Assembly (NCBI RefSeq): GCF_024362695.1
Contig: NC_065429.1
Coordinates: forward strand, 3,318,501-3,382,500
Direction of reading: 5' to 3'
DNA length: 64,000 nt
Origin: Pectinophora gossypiella
Lineage: Eukaryota; Arthropoda; Insecta; Lepidoptera; Gelechiidae
In this document: positions 39,301-50,462 of the stretch, in pieces
How positions within the stretch are numbered: the first letter of the stretch is position 1
Layout of the letters: each line of letters begins with the position of its first letter
Translations under genes and position numbers: made by a program
The notes under the pieces: model-generated
Told to the model about the DNA's origin: nothing
What the model saw: the letters and a program-made list of their open reading frames with translations, nothing else
Database searches by the model: none

Positions 39301-42300
39301 CCCCCTCCGGTTGGTTGAGGGGAGGCCTGTGCCCAGCAGTGGGACGTATATAGGCCGTTTATGTTGTATGTGTATATGTTACGGTAAATCTGATTAATTG
39401 AAAATTATTAATAAAAAAACACGTTCGTAATAGAACACGTTCAGCTGCTTGTCTTCCCGGGCATGTCGTAAAAACCGACAGAGGGATTGTGTCCTCTAAC
39501 ATGATGGACTAATGTTATGGGCGATAGGCTGATCCCTTATCACCATAAAGTTCATCATATCCAGCTTACGACATCGTATCAACAGTGGCTGCAAGTTGTC
39601 TTTGATTACTTGTGGCTCTGCCCACCCCATTAGGGATTACGGGCGTGAGTTTATGTATGTATGTATGTATGTATTAATAAAAAAAAAAAACATTTTTAGT
39701 TCAGACTTTCATCCATACATGTGTTAGTAGAAAACCTTAAAAGTAAGTTAGTATCAAATTAAACAATTCTATTTAAATTAAATTTTTAAAAGTATACATA
39801 TTTATGGTTAATATTTTTAGAAAATTATTAATAATAACCACATGTTTTGGTAAATGTGAATAAACGATCGAAATTTATTAATTTTAGTAGTAATTATTAA
39901 TAATTCACGACACATATTTGTAAAAGTTATAAAATAAATAAAAACACAATGTTTTTTTGACCAGCAGGTATTTATTTACAACGCCCGCCCCGCAACCCTT
40001 GGCCACTTATTACATTTATCACTACTAGGGTTGAATTATTAATAAAAACCGACAAATGTGATTAATTTATCACTTTAACCTCGACTTTCGGTAATTATTA
40101 ATAAGTTTACGCGGTTATTATCATAATTAAAGCACATAATAACGGGTTCTTGCCGCGTTTAAATGGAGAAAGAGGGTAGACAGATATGTCTGCCCGTAGA
40201 AAATTATGGATCTACCTACTCCACTCCAATCTCATCAGTTATCCCGTGATCATGGCACTTGCAAGTGTCGAAATATCGGGAGTCTCATATCCTAATAAAT
40301 AAATATTATGTGCTTTAATTAATTATTAATAATCTTCAATTATTCACTTTTATCGTGACATATATATCACGGAAAGAGTTTGATGTTAAAGAGTTTTCCC
40401 AATTTGCGCAGCTGTGGAATGACCAGCATGCTCGCGATGCCGTGGTCCCGGCGCTTCGAGCGTCTCTCGCGCGACTCAACTTGGACTACGTCGACCTCTA
40501 CCTGATTCACTGGCCTGTTGGACAATTTGTAAGTACTATACGGTCATGGAGGAGCTCGGTGGCGCAGCGGTAAACGCGCTCGGTCTGCGATTGTTGAAGT
40601 TAAGCAACTTAGGTTCATCGGTTTGGAAAGTTTAAATGTTAACGGGCTGGAACTTTTAGCCTATATTTTCTGCTTTACTTAGTTTTAACGTTTAAAGGTA
40701 AAAATGTAGGAGGTAAAGGAGATAAAAAGGTTTAAAAAGAAGGTAAAGGTTTAAAGGTAGGAGGAGCTCAGTGGCGCAGGGGTAAACGCGCTCGGTCTGC
40801 GATTGTTGAAGCTAAGCAACTTTCGCAAAAGCCGGTCATAGGATGGGTGACCACAAAAAAAAGGTTTCATCTCGAGCTCCTCCGTGCTTCGGAAGACACG
40901 TTAAGCCGTTGGTCCCAGCTGCATTAGCAGTCGTTAATAACCATCAATCCGCACTGGGCCCGCGTGATGGTTTAAGGCCCGATCTCCCTATCCCTCCATA
41001 GGGAAGGCCCGTGCCCCAGCAGTGGCTATAAGCTAACGGCTTTACGTGCCTTCCGAAGCACGGAGGAGCTCGAGATGAAAACTTTTTTTTGTGGTCACTC
41101 ATCCTATGACCGGCTTTTGCGAAAGTTGCACGTAGTATTATTCCTTATTTTATGGTCTAGTATCGATTGCTATTGACGCACAAAAACATGCCATTTTTAC
41201 AGGAAAATCCCTCAAAAAAACTTATGTAAAAATTAAAATTCCGCAGGCAAACGGCACATTCGACTCAACAGACTATTTGGACACATGGCGTGGCATGGTG
41301 GAGGCGAAGCAGCTGGGGCTCACCAGGTCCATCGGCGTCTCCAACTTCAACCAGCACATGCTCGACAGGATCCTGAACAGCGGCCTCGAGAGGCCTGCTG
41401 TCAATCAAATTGAGGTGGGTTGAAGTTCGAGAGCGCTTTCACAAATCTTCAATCAATCATCACCACCATCACCATCAGCCCATTAACGTCCCCACTGCTG
41501 GGGCACGGGCCTTCCCTATGGATGGATAGGGAGATCGGGTCTTAAACCATCACGCGGGCCCAGTGCGGATTGATGGTTATTAACGACTGCTAATGCAGCC
41601 GGGACCAACGGCTCAGCGTGCCTTCCGAAGCACGGAACCATCTTACTTTTTCGGACCATCAAACATATTATTTTAATTTGATCGTAATATTTATTTGCGT
41701 CACTCAAGATGTTTTTGATTTTAAATGATATAAAAAAACTACCCTTACAAAAGAAAAAGTCATCAAGGACCTGTCCCTGGCAAATTAGAAGTGAAAAACA
41801 CCTATTAAAAAAATTCGCTTCTATTTTTCAGATAAACCTGAACCTCCAACAGCCAAAACTCCTCGAATACTGCAAGCAACAGAACATCACAGTTATGGCG
41901 TATACTCCATTCGGGTCCTTATTCCCCACTAAAGCCACGCCCGACGCTCCACCGCCACGGGTCGATGACCCCGTGCTGGTGGAGATGGCGGGGAGATATA
42001 ATAAAACTGTCCCACAAGTGGCTTTACGGTATTTGGTGAGTTTTCTTTTGCTCCATTGGTTATTTTTTTCCTGGTTCTGGCCATGATTTTACCTGACAGC
42101 ACACCCTAGACACTTCATACAAAACACCTCGTTTTACACAGACACTACACATTGACGTTATCGTACACGCGCATCTGTGTGTGTGACGTCTGACGCCCGT
42201 GCGATTGGGTCGTGTACTAGATTCAAGATAAATTAAGAAATTCTGAATACTTACTAAATAAAGACAGATCTAAAACTAACGAAAACCATTTTCTTTTTTC

Positions 42301-43605
42301 TTTTTAACTTAATTATTAATTTTAATCAAGATAAATGTAATAATAAGTACGGCATTTCATCACGTTTTTCTATGACGTCACAGTGTGCTTTTTCATACAA
42401 GTTTACATAGTAATTCTAATTTGACTAGTTGGAAACTAGCCTATTGAAGACTAAAGTAAGACCGAGGGGGTGAGGTAAACCTAGCTCAGCCGCTGGTGGG
42501 GAGCGGAAAGTTACTAATAACGTGATGATGTGGCGTAAGATGGTTCAAATAATAATTTGTGTTATTAAAAACCTTTGCTCATTATTTACTAATTAAATAA
42601 TGAATGAATAAAATAATAAATAAAAAAAATATAGAATCATTTAATTTAATTTTATTTATTTTTATTTTTTTATTATATATTTTGTTAATTTTCATTTAAA
42701 ATAATTTAATTTTCAGATCGAGTTAGGAGTGATACCGATCCCGAAGTCATTGACAAAGTCGCGAATCGAACAGAATTTTCAAGTATTTGACTTCACTTTG
42801 AAAGAACAAGACAAGGATGTTCTCAAAAAGTTCGTTATATTTTTTATTATTTTATTATTAAACAGAACGACCAGTTCTGTACAATTATCTAAATATAGAT
42901 ATAGAAGAAGAAACTCACTGACTGACATATCAACGCACAGCCTAAACGGTTAAACGTATGCACTTGAAATTAGGAAGGGACGTAGCTTAGTTACCGTAGA
43001 GGTGCACAAAGAAAGGAATTCCCGAAATTCCCACGGGAACGGGAATGCGGGTTGGTGGAGGTGTTATTACGGCTAATAGCCGGAACCAACGGCTTAACGT
43101 GCCCTCCAAAGCACGGAATCATCTTACTTTTTCGGACAATCAGGTGATTCAAGCCTGAAAAGTCCTTACCAAACAAGGACAGACTTACAAAGTGATTTTG
43201 ACAATGTCCCCATCGGGAATCGAACCCGGATCTCCAGCTCGTGACGATGGGGACATTGTCGAAATCACTTTGTGAGACTGTCTTTTGTTTGGCACGTTAA
43301 GCCGTTGGTCCCGGCTATTAGCCGTAAAAAAACACCTCCACCAATCCGCAGTGGAGCAGCGTGGTGGAGTATGCTCCATACCCCCTCCGGTTGATTGAGG
43401 GGAGGCCTGTGCCCGGAAGTGGGACGTATATAGGCAGTTTATATATTTTATATATTTTACTTACATAGTAAATAAAAAAAGATTTTAATGATTTTTTTTC
43501 AGGTACGACACCGGATATAGAACTGTGTTACAACTGAAATGGTTTGATCATCCTTATTATCCTTTCGAGAAAGATCACACTAACGCGAATACACCTCGTG
43601 TATGA
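36377..43605 (+). CDS. Secreted aldo-keto reductase 2 (AKR2E-like)
   Basis: Eight coding exons: 36377-36427, 37710-37796, 38140-38319, 40412-40528, 41247-41414, 41832-42035, 42717-42829 and 43503-43605, giving 340 residues, all phases consistent. Exon 1 is a 17-residue signal peptide ([17 protein letters not shown]). The tetrad is D72, Y77, K106 (VTTK) and H139 (LIHW), with GVSNFN and [15 protein letters not shown] as in copy 1. The last five exons (4-8) have the same lengths as in copy 1 except the terminal one, which adds an 11-residue C-terminal tail ([12 protein letters not shown] region). Exon 3 equals exons 3 and 4 of copy 1 without an intron. Copies 1 and 2 are head to tail, 2.3 kb apart, so this is a tandem duplication. 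Secretion and carbonyl or ecdysteroid reduction are inferred from the signal peptide and the known lepidopteran hemolymph enzyme. Introns are heavily invaded by repeats. Confidence 0.92.
36885..37060 (-). repeat. LINE 3' end
   Basis: CATAACAAATACTTTATTGC, then GCGGCCTTATTGCTAAGTAG. The inverted mate is at 37530-37645 (GGTTGCCTGGAAGAGATTGC). Both are in intron 1 of the second reductase. Confidence 0.75.
37069..37215 (+). repeat. LINE 3' end fragment
   Basis: It encodes [19 protein letters not shown], a LINE RT C-terminus, followed by a (TGTA)n tail near 37222. Confidence 0.65.
37395..37645. repeat. MITE-E fragment and LINE 3' end
   Basis: MITE-E ends at 37395-37484 (ACTGAGGGGGATGATTC, then CACTAAAACCCTG), then the LINE 3' end ending GTGCAATAAAGTATTTG. 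Confidence 0.7.
37943..37958 (-). promoter_or_regulatory. CTCF-like motif
   Basis: The minus strand reads CACCGCTAGATGGCGC. It is in intron 2 of the second reductase. Similar degenerate motifs lie at 37909 and 38024. Confidence 0.35.
38426..39042 (+). repeat. SINE-A split by a 385-bp insertion
   Basis: SINE-A runs 38426-38511 and resumes at about 38897-39042 exactly where its core continues (TAAGCCGTTGGTCCCGG). The insert is AT-rich, with an end resembling a LINE 3' part (CTTGAAGACCAAGATTCG). A 3-bp ACG flanks both sides. Confidence 0.75.
39060..39366. repeat. SINE-M fragment (-) and SINE-B tail (+)
   Basis: 39060-39165 is reversed SINE-M body (ATCACGTGATATCAATTATC). 39262-39366 is a SINE-B tail (GGAGCAGCGTGGTGGAGTAT). 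Confidence 0.7.
39370..40400. other. AT-rich intron, nothing recognised
   Basis: Intron 3 of the second reductase. TAATTATTAATAATT-type sequence dominates, with a (TGTA)n run at 39652-39675 after a short repeat (TAGGGATTACGGGCGTGAG). No ORF or RNA gene seen. Confidence 0.5.
40551..41131. repeat. SINE-C cluster with inverted pair
   Basis: 40551-40610 is a SINE-C head. 40763-41026 is a near-complete plus copy. 41033-41131 is the reversed core and head. Between the first two lies a segment (GGTAAAAATGTAGGAGG) that also flanks the SINE-C at 48117. It fills intron 4 of the second reductase and can fold back on itself. Confidence 0.8.
41457..41640 (-). repeat. SINE-C 3' part
   Basis: (CAT/CAC)n, GCCCATTAACGTCCCCACTG, ending at the core. 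The core then continues as SINE-A/B-like ATCATCTTACTTTTTCGGAC, so it may be a hybrid. Confidence 0.75.
42108..42515 (+). repeat. Repeat P in two parts
   Basis: 42108-42205 (TGTGTGACGTCTGACGCCC) and 42443-42515 (GGGGTGAGGTAAACCTAGC), separated by AT-rich DNA inserted relative to 16085-16225. Confidence 0.65.
43057..43442. repeat. Head-to-head SINE-B pair
   Basis: A minus copy (43057-43240) and a plus copy (43241-43442) meet at their heads (GGAGATCCGGGTTCGA on the minus strand). It is in the last intron of the second reductase, ending about 60 bp before exon 8. Confidence 0.8.
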
Positions 43606-43654
43606 TAAAACATTATCTAATTATAAGTACTTAAGAATTTAATTACTATGCACA

Positions 43655-43660
43655 AATAAA
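43655..43660 (+). terminator. Polyadenylation signal of reductase 2
   Basis: AATAAA lies 50 bp after the stop codon, a normal spacing. Confidence 0.75.
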
Positions 43661-43744
43661 GAAATATTTCAAAAATAATATTTTCTTCATTTATTCCATA
43701 ATTGAATTTTTAATAATTTTTAATAATTGAATTGAAAACAAAAG

Positions 43745-43843
43745 ATATGAATTTTGCGACGGAAAATTCCACTTGATACTAACTCAAATTCATGGTCCGA
43801 ATCATCCTCCAGTATTCGTTACGGTGTCACTAACACCCTGAAT
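43745..43843. repeat. MITE-E fragment
   Basis: GCGACGGAAAATTCCACTTG and GTGTCACTAACACCCTGA; only the right half is kept. Confidence 0.75.
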
Positions 43844-43873
43844 CCTTATTCAGCCTGCCAAGATGAAAAACAT

Positions 43874-44194
43874 CTTCTTATCGTGTGGATTGTGAGGTGG
43901 AATACCAACCTCATCAACCCTGGTGTCAGGGTTATTACTGAGCCGCCAAAGGCCCCTGACACGGCTCATGTAACGACTACATACTTACATCAGTAATTAG
44001 TAACCGGGACCAACGGCGTAACGTGCCTTCCGAAGCATGGATCATCTTACTTTCGGACAATCAGGTGATCAGACTGTAATGTCCTAACCAAACTAGGGAT
44101 CACAAAGTGAATTTTATGATATGTCCCCACCGGGGTTCGCACCCGGGGCCTCCGGATCGTGAGCCCAACGCTCAACCACTGGACCACGGAGGCC
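43874..44194 (-). repeat. SINE-A, full length
   Basis: A complete 320-bp copy from the head GGCCTCCGTGGTCCAGTGG to the tail. It is the best reference for the family. Confidence 0.9.
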
Positions 44195-44224
44195 GTTATG
44201 CAAACCATTATAACAAATGACAAG

Positions 44225-44393
44225 ATCACGACTGTATCCAAATTGGGGTAGCCAGAGGTACATCCATCGCTAGATGAACTAAGTACCCACACCTCACCGA
44301 GCATTCTGTTAGACCAACGTGATAGATGGTGAGTCGTATCGCCGTCTATAATGGTCGAGCCAACTGTGTTAGTGAAAACTGCACTTATCCCTT
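44225..44393 (-). repeat. SINE-D body
   Basis: CATCCATCGCTAGATGAAC, then ACCTCACCGAGCATTCTG and GTATCGCCGTCTATAATGG. Confidence 0.85.
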
Positions 44394-44579
44394 TCACGGA
44401 CAGAGATCATGGGTCATTGATGGTTCATAATAGGTAATATGTCACATTGGGATCGGAACGTCATTAGACGTTCTGTCCTTGAAAGTGTTAATATAAATTA
44501 ACAACTCAGAGGGTTACATTCAGAGGTATACATTGTGTAGGTACATACTAAGTACTCTTTGAGCTTACTTTTTTTTTAA

Positions 44580-44982
44580 ATAATGTGACTACGACACCGA
44601 CCTCCTTGCTGATAAGTGGGTACTTTGCGAGGACCCAAATGTATTTTCGACTTGTATCCGAATTTTATCATTATTTTCGTGTTTTTCAAATTCAAATTCA
44701 AAAATATCTTTATTCAGTAGGTAACATAGTTACACTTTGAATCGTCATTTTTTACATAACGAACGTCTCATCCGCCTAAAACTACTGCAGCTTCTCACAG
44801 CCCTTCAGTTAGATTGCCTCTTGTTCGTCTTTTGGATTCTAAATACGGTTTTTGAAATTATAAACATACTTTTTTATTTACTTTTTTTTTGACGTGATTT
44901 ATTTTGTAGATTTGCCGCATGTGGCATTAACTACTTGGCCGGACAAATGGGGAGCGTTGAGTGCTCTCACCCGGTAAGTCTA
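44580..44982. repeat. Repeat with nested LINE tail, then repeat F
   Basis: 44580-44689 and 44813-44880 match 52200-52390 continuously. The 44690-44812 LINE 3' end (AAATTCAAATTC, then CTACTGCAGCTTCTCACAGC) is the insertion. A repeat F start follows (44888-44982). Confidence 0.8.
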
Positions 44983-45167
44983 AGCTTACGAAGCCAAGTA
45001 ATGATGTTGCAGAAATATATTTGCCGCGTACATATGCAAACGTCCGTACTATGTTAGTATTTATGTGTATATAGCTATGTATACAAGCTGCTTTAAAAAG
45101 AACGCACACATTTAAAGTCTGTGACACGCACTTTTCAAGAAGGGTGCGCATTTCCATAGCCATCATA

Positions 45168-45475
45168 ATTTAAGAGCCACGCTTTTCAAATATGACCATT
45201 TCATGAAATGATTTTAAGATGCCACGACAAATTAAACCGTAAGTTGCATCATTTTCATTAATTAAAGAGCCTCGTTCTTGTCGGTGTAGCATTCTCCATT
45301 CTTGTCTATCAAAGACCAATTCCTTCACTTCTTTATCCGATACGATGTTCGCCATGTAAGCTCTCCTTGGTCTTCCCCTTCCTCTCTTTCCTTGTAGCTT
45401 CCCTTCAATGATGTTTTTAATAAATTCGTCGTGTCTTATTAAGTGTCCAATCATCTTGCCTCTTCTGTCCTCAAT
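45168..45475 (-). pseudogene. LINE reverse transcriptase C-terminal fragment
   Basis: The minus strand reads [20 protein letters not shown], then [11 protein letters not shown] and [14 protein letters not shown]. Same family as 33345. Confidence 0.7.
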
Positions 45476-45814
45476 ACAACAAAATATAATATATATAAAT
45501 AGATTATATTATAATTATATATAATATACGGTTTGTATATGTATAGTGACAAAAGATATTTTTTTTTATTTTCTAAAATATTGAAAAAATAAATCGTCGC
45601 TTCTCTAAAAAACCGGACCTGTCAAATCTTCAGGCTAGGTAAGTGGACCCTTTGAAAAACGGGATTATGCTAGGGAGAAAACGCTCTTGTCAGTGTAGCA
45701 TTCTCCATTTCTGTCTATCAATTCTTTCACTCCGTTATAAGTGACGACGTTCACCTTTACATTTTTTTTTAATCTGTTCCATGTAAGCTTATATTGGTCG
45801 TCCCCTTCCTTTCT

Positions 45815-46131
45815 TTCAAATCAAATCAAATATACTTTATTGCACACAACATACAAAACTTTACACAAATGGATGATAGATACAGTACAATCTGGCGGCG
45901 TTATTGCTAAACAGCAATTTCTTCCAGGCAACCAGTGGAAAGGAAACATTTATTACAATTTGGTGCGGGACAAAAAACATTATACAAGGAAAAATTGAAG
46001 GGAAAGGAGGAAGGGGTAGACCTAGGATAACATTTATGAAACAAATAAAAGAGAAGGTGCAGGTCGTGTCGTATCGGGAGGTGAACGTTTTGGCGGGAAG
46101 AAGAGAGGAATGGCGATTACTTCACCGACAG

Positions 46132-46170
<39 letters not shown>
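45815..46170. repeat. LINE 3' end, LINE RT fragment and (GA)n
   Basis: 45815-45975 is a reversed LINE 3' end. 45985-46130 encodes [18 protein letters not shown] in plus sense. 46131-46170 is (GA)n. A second scrap of the first element resumes at 46170. Confidence 0.7.
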
Positions 46171-46536
46171 GTGCGGGACAGTGCAACATCTTGTATAAAA
46201 TACTAACATAAAAAAAAACAACTAAAAGTAACTTTTCTTATAGCTTCCCTTCTATGATGTTATGGTACATGTAAAATAAATGACGGATACCGTAAGACAA
46301 TGGAAACAGCGGCCAGCCATTCTTGTCTACCTTACGCACCCTCCCTTCATATACATATACATACCTACAGCGTCGTATTTAACCAAGGGTTTTCAGTCTC
46401 CTGTGAAACGTAAAGCGGAAACTGCCCTCTTTGGTGGTCGAGAGACTTTTTTTTATAATTACTGGTCTTGTTAATGCCACACACAACATAAGCTCACGAC
46501 CGTATCCCAATTGGGGTAGTCAGAGGTAAATCTGGA

Positions 46537-46765
46537 ACCTGACTGAGGGCAGCAGTAATTGTCAGTACTATTCAGAGGCGGAGGACAGGAGTCCTAGTAC
46601 GGCATTGAAATATATTACTCTGGGCGCCATCCCACTCGCGACAGACAGAGTACTGCGAGGCGGAAGGCAAGAGAGAAACCACTGCCCTATTTTTTTCCTT
46701 AAAAAGTAGCATGGAGAATGCAACAGCGACAAGAGCGGGGCTCTTGAATTAGTGATGATGATGAA
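46537..46765 (+). repeat. Repeat N copy
   Basis: GGAACCTGACTGAGGGCAGC to AGAGCGGGGCTCTTGAATTA. Its end equals the LINE RT 3' end. Confidence 0.75.
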
Positions 46766-46789
46766 AGATAGCGGATAGTAGCCATCCAT

Positions 46790-46995
46790 GGCTTCCAAGC
46801 CCAGTTGGTAGAACGCTTGCCTATCAATTCGACGTCTCAGGTTCGAATCTAGCACAGGCCTAAAGCAATGATTGTCGAATTTGTTTTCGGATTCATGTTT
46901 GGATCATAAATGATTATCACGTGCTCAGCGGTGAAGGAAAACATCGTGAGGAAACCCACATTAACGAGAAATGCATTTTCGAAGGTATGTGACTT
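46790..46995 (+). repeat. SINE-M copy
   Basis: tRNA-like head (GCCCAGTTGGTAGAACGC, B-box AGGTTCGAATCTAG), then GTTTGGATCATAAATG and GAGGAAACCCACATTAACG. More body sequence recurs at 47615-47735. Confidence 0.75.
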
Positions 46996-47247
46996 AACAT
47001 GTATTGGGCTGGTGTTCCCTTCGCGAGTTGGAAAGTCAGACAGGCAGTCGCTTCTGTAAAAAACCGGACTTGTCAAATCTTCAGGTTAGGTAAGCGGACC
47101 CTGTGAAAAACGGGATAATGCTATGGAGATGATGATGAAAGATAGCGGATGATCGTCTGCGAAGTTGTGATATGACATGTTTGTTCACCTGTCTCTATCA
47201 CGCCTTATTGTCTATTCCATTAACTCTCGTTATAGGTAAGAACGGCC

Positions 47248-47524
47248 TCAATGGTCCAGTGATTGAGTGCTGGGCTCACGATCCGGAGGTCCCGGGTTAG
47301 AATCCCGGTGGGCGATATATTACAAAAAACACTTTGTGATCCCTAATATAGTTAGGACATAACAGGCTGATGACCTGATCATCCAAAAGTAAGATTATCC
47401 GTGCCCCGGAAGGCACATTAAGCCGTTGGTCCCGGTTACTACTTACTGGTGTAAGTAAATTGTCGTTACATGAGCCATGTCAGGGGCCTTTGGCGGCTCA
47501 ATAATAACCCGGACACCAGGGTCA
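47248..47524 (+). repeat. SINE-A, head complete
   Basis: GGCCTCAATGGTCCAGTG, then GATCCGGAGGTCCCGGGTT. The tail is cut after ACACCAGGG. Confidence 0.85.
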
Positions 47525-47738
47525 TTTGTTATCCTTGAAATTAGAAGTTTAAACGAAGAAAAAACTTAACAACGCCATCTATCGTGTTTTAAGGTAACGT
47601 CGATTGGAAAGACCCTCATTGATATCACGTGGTTTCCAGAATTATAGACATGGCTGGTGAGGAGTGTGTGCATATACAGACTATACATATCTGCCAACCC
47701 CTTTGAGGATACAGGCGCGATGCTAAGCTATATTTTGT

Positions 47739-48113
47739 TAAGGTGGGTACTGACTGGTGTTACGACAGAGAGTGCGAGAGAGAGAGAAAATGTTTATTCA
47801 AAAAATGAGTAATGAAATGTTTTACACAGCGAGCGTTCGTGCTGTCAGTACGAGCATTAATATGTATACACTTTGGTACCATGTCACATTAACTTTTTTG
47901 ATAAATTGAACTGTAAGTCTCACTAAATGTCAAATATGTTAGTGCGACAGAGTCCTAAAGTGGGTACCTATGTTATATCGCTCATGACTGTACAGGGAAA
48001 TAAGGCGCTCGTAGCGAGCATCAACACTGATTTTAAGCACATGACGTAACATATCATGCTCGCTGCGAATGGTACAATAAGCCTCGTAACACCGGTCAGT
48101 ACACACCTTTAAA
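47739..48113. mobile_element. MITE-I with MITE-H nested inside
   Basis: The outer ends match MITE-I (21713). After GTGCTGTCAGTAC a MITE-H runs to CTCATGACTGTAC (about 47850-47995). MITE-I then resumes with AGGGAAATAAGGCGCTCG. The left MITE-H end is a few bases short. Confidence 0.85.
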
Positions 48114-48116
48114 CGT

Positions 48117-48404
48117 TCATCACCAGCCCATTAACGTCCCCACTGCTGGGGCACGGGCCTTCCCTATGGATGGATAGGGAGATCGAGCCTTAAACCACCA
48201 CGCGGGCCCAGTGCGGATTGGTGGTTATTAACGATTGCTAATGCAGCCGGGACCAACGGCTTAACGTGCCTTCCGAAGCACGGAGGAGGTCGAGATGAAA
48301 ACTTTTTTTTGTGGTCACCCATCCTATGACCGGCCTTTGCGAAAGTTGCTTAACTTCAACAATCGCAGACCGAGCGCGTTTACCGTTGCGCTACCGAGCT
48401 CCTC
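48117..48404 (-). repeat. SINE-C with 10-bp target duplication
   Basis: Flanked by ACCTTTAAAC at 48105-48114 and 48408-48417. The left duplication overlaps the MITE-I end. 48405-48545 also flanks the SINE-C at 40763. Confidence 0.85.
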
Positions 48405-48949
48405 CTACCTTTAAACCTTTACCTTTTTTTTTACCTTTTTACCTCCTTTACCTCCTACCTTTTTACCTTTAAACGTAAAAACTAAGTAAAGCAGAAAATA
48501 TAGGCTACAAGTTTAACATTTAAAGTTTCCAAACCAATGAACCTTACATTCCGACTCATGTAAATATTAAAAAAAAACCTACAGCCACTTTTCCTTTTAC
48601 GTCATTTCCCAGGACAGTGACGTGATGCACACGCGTGCGCACGCATCTAGAAATGCGTGTCACGCATTACGCACACATCTCACGCATTGAGTTGAACGCG
48701 TGAATTTTCACGCCCTGCGTCGGTTACGCGTTTTTTTTTTAATTACGACCCTGTGGCGCTATTGTTGAACAACCCTAGTTGGAGGGTCTAGCATTAGGGG
48801 TGGCACAAGTGATTAGAAAAATAAGTAAAAAAAAAAACAATTAGAAATGCCTAGATAAAATTATTTTTATTTTTCTGTCAGTAATTTGACAGAAAACTTG
48901 GCAGACACGGTATTGTTTATACAATATACTTATATACACACTACTAATG

Positions 48950-49240
48950 AGGAAAAAGCTAGTAAGAGTAAGGAAAAAGAGGCAAATATCGAGAGTTATT
49001 GAGGATAGAAAAGGTAAGCTAATTGGACGCTGAATAAGACACGACAAATTTATTAAAAAAAAATCATAGAAGGGAAGCTACAAGGAAAGAGAGGGAGGGG
49101 AAGACCAAGAAGAGATTACATTGAACAGATTAAAGAGCAGACGAACGTCGTGACTTATAAGGAAGTGAAAGATTGGCCTTTGATAGACAAGAATGGAGAA
49201 TGCTACAGCGACAAGAGAGTGGCTCTTAAATTAGTGATGA
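48950..49240 (+). pseudogene. LINE reverse transcriptase C-terminal fragment
   Basis: Plus-sense copy of the same C-terminus (VIEDRKGKLIGR, then [19 protein letters not shown]) with an in-frame stop and a frameshift. Confidence 0.7.
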
Positions 49241-49275
49241 CTTATATACATCACAATATTTAGTACTATTTTTTC

Positions 49276-49553
49276 TTCTATGCTATGGCCTTCTGTCGTA
49301 TGAGTTCTGAGGTCGATAAGCGACCTCATCAACCCTGGTGTCAGGAATACTATTGAGCCGCCATAGGCCCCTGACATGGCTCATGTAACGACTACTTACG
49401 TAAAAACTCCGAAGCACGGATCATCTTACTTTCGGGCAATCGGGTGATCAGCCAACAATGTCCTAACCCAACTAGGGATCACTAAGTGATTTTTGTTATG
49501 TTCCCACAGGGATTTGAATCTGGAGCTTCCTTAGCGCTTAACCACTAGGCTAT
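49276..49553 (-). repeat. SINE-A, diverged
   Basis: Tail, core and degraded head. The head's last part, GCCTAGTGG on the minus strand, overlaps ORF-like sequence. (TG)n follows at 49562-49584. Confidence 0.75.
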
Positions 49554-49681
49554 GGCTATGCTGTGTGTGTGTGTGTGTGTGTGTGGCTGTGTGTGGTGTG
49601 GCAGTAGGTGTCCTATATACGACATTATGTATTTTTTTAACACGAGCGTGGGTACTGCTATCCTCATTCGCCAATGGTATG

Positions 49682-49834
49682 TACGGTCACGAGCATTTAT
49701 ATGTATGTATACACTTTGCTACCATGTCACATTAACTTTTTTGACAAATTGAACTGTAAGTCTCACTAAATGTCGAATATGTTAGTGCGACAGAGTCCTA
49801 AAGTAGGTACATTATATCGCTCATGACTGTACGT
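49682..49834. mobile_element. MITE-H
   Basis: TACGGTCACGAGCATTTA to TCGCTCATGACTGTA; complete. Confidence 0.85.
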
Positions 49835-50184
49835 TAGGTAACTAGCAATGAAACAGCCAAGTGGTTTGCGGGCCGGTTTATTACTGACGCATGACGCGCC
49901 GTTAAATAGGCAGGTATCACCGGTACCTATGCACCATCGTATGGCAAAGGTTGTCGTCTGGCAACCCTGTAGATCCCGTGATATCGAACAGGGGGTCCGT
50001 CAAAGAGTGAAGCTGCCGCAGCCTATAGAAATACATGTAGGAGCCTCATCTATAGTCTGCACCTGGAAATGTTAATCTTCAAATCAAATTAAATATCGTT
50101 GTCATTTATAGTCAGACCTACGGGGTGTAACGTGGAGCCCTTGCCCAGGGATACGGATGAAGACCTCAACGGTTGCAGAGGCGA

Positions 50185-50462
50185 AGATGGGAGCCATCGG
50201 TACGGCAATGCAGGAAGGGGCAAGTCACAGGGACTGTAACCTGGAACCTGACAGAGGGCAGCTGTAACTGTCAGTACTATTCAGAGGCGGAGGACAGGAG
50301 TCCTAGTATGGCTTTGTAATTGACTACTCTGGGCGCCATCCCACTCGCGTTAGGCAGAGTACTGCGGGGCGGAAGGCAAGAGGGAAACCACTGCCCTATT
50401 TTTCCCTAAAAAAGTAGCATGGAAAATGCTGCACCGACAAGAGCGTGGCTCTTAAATTGATG
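50185..50462 (+). repeat. Repeat N copy
   Basis: CGGTACGGCAATGCAGGAAG to GAGCGTGGCTCTTAAATTG; long copy. A SINE-A tail scrap is at 50546-50593. Confidence 0.75.
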
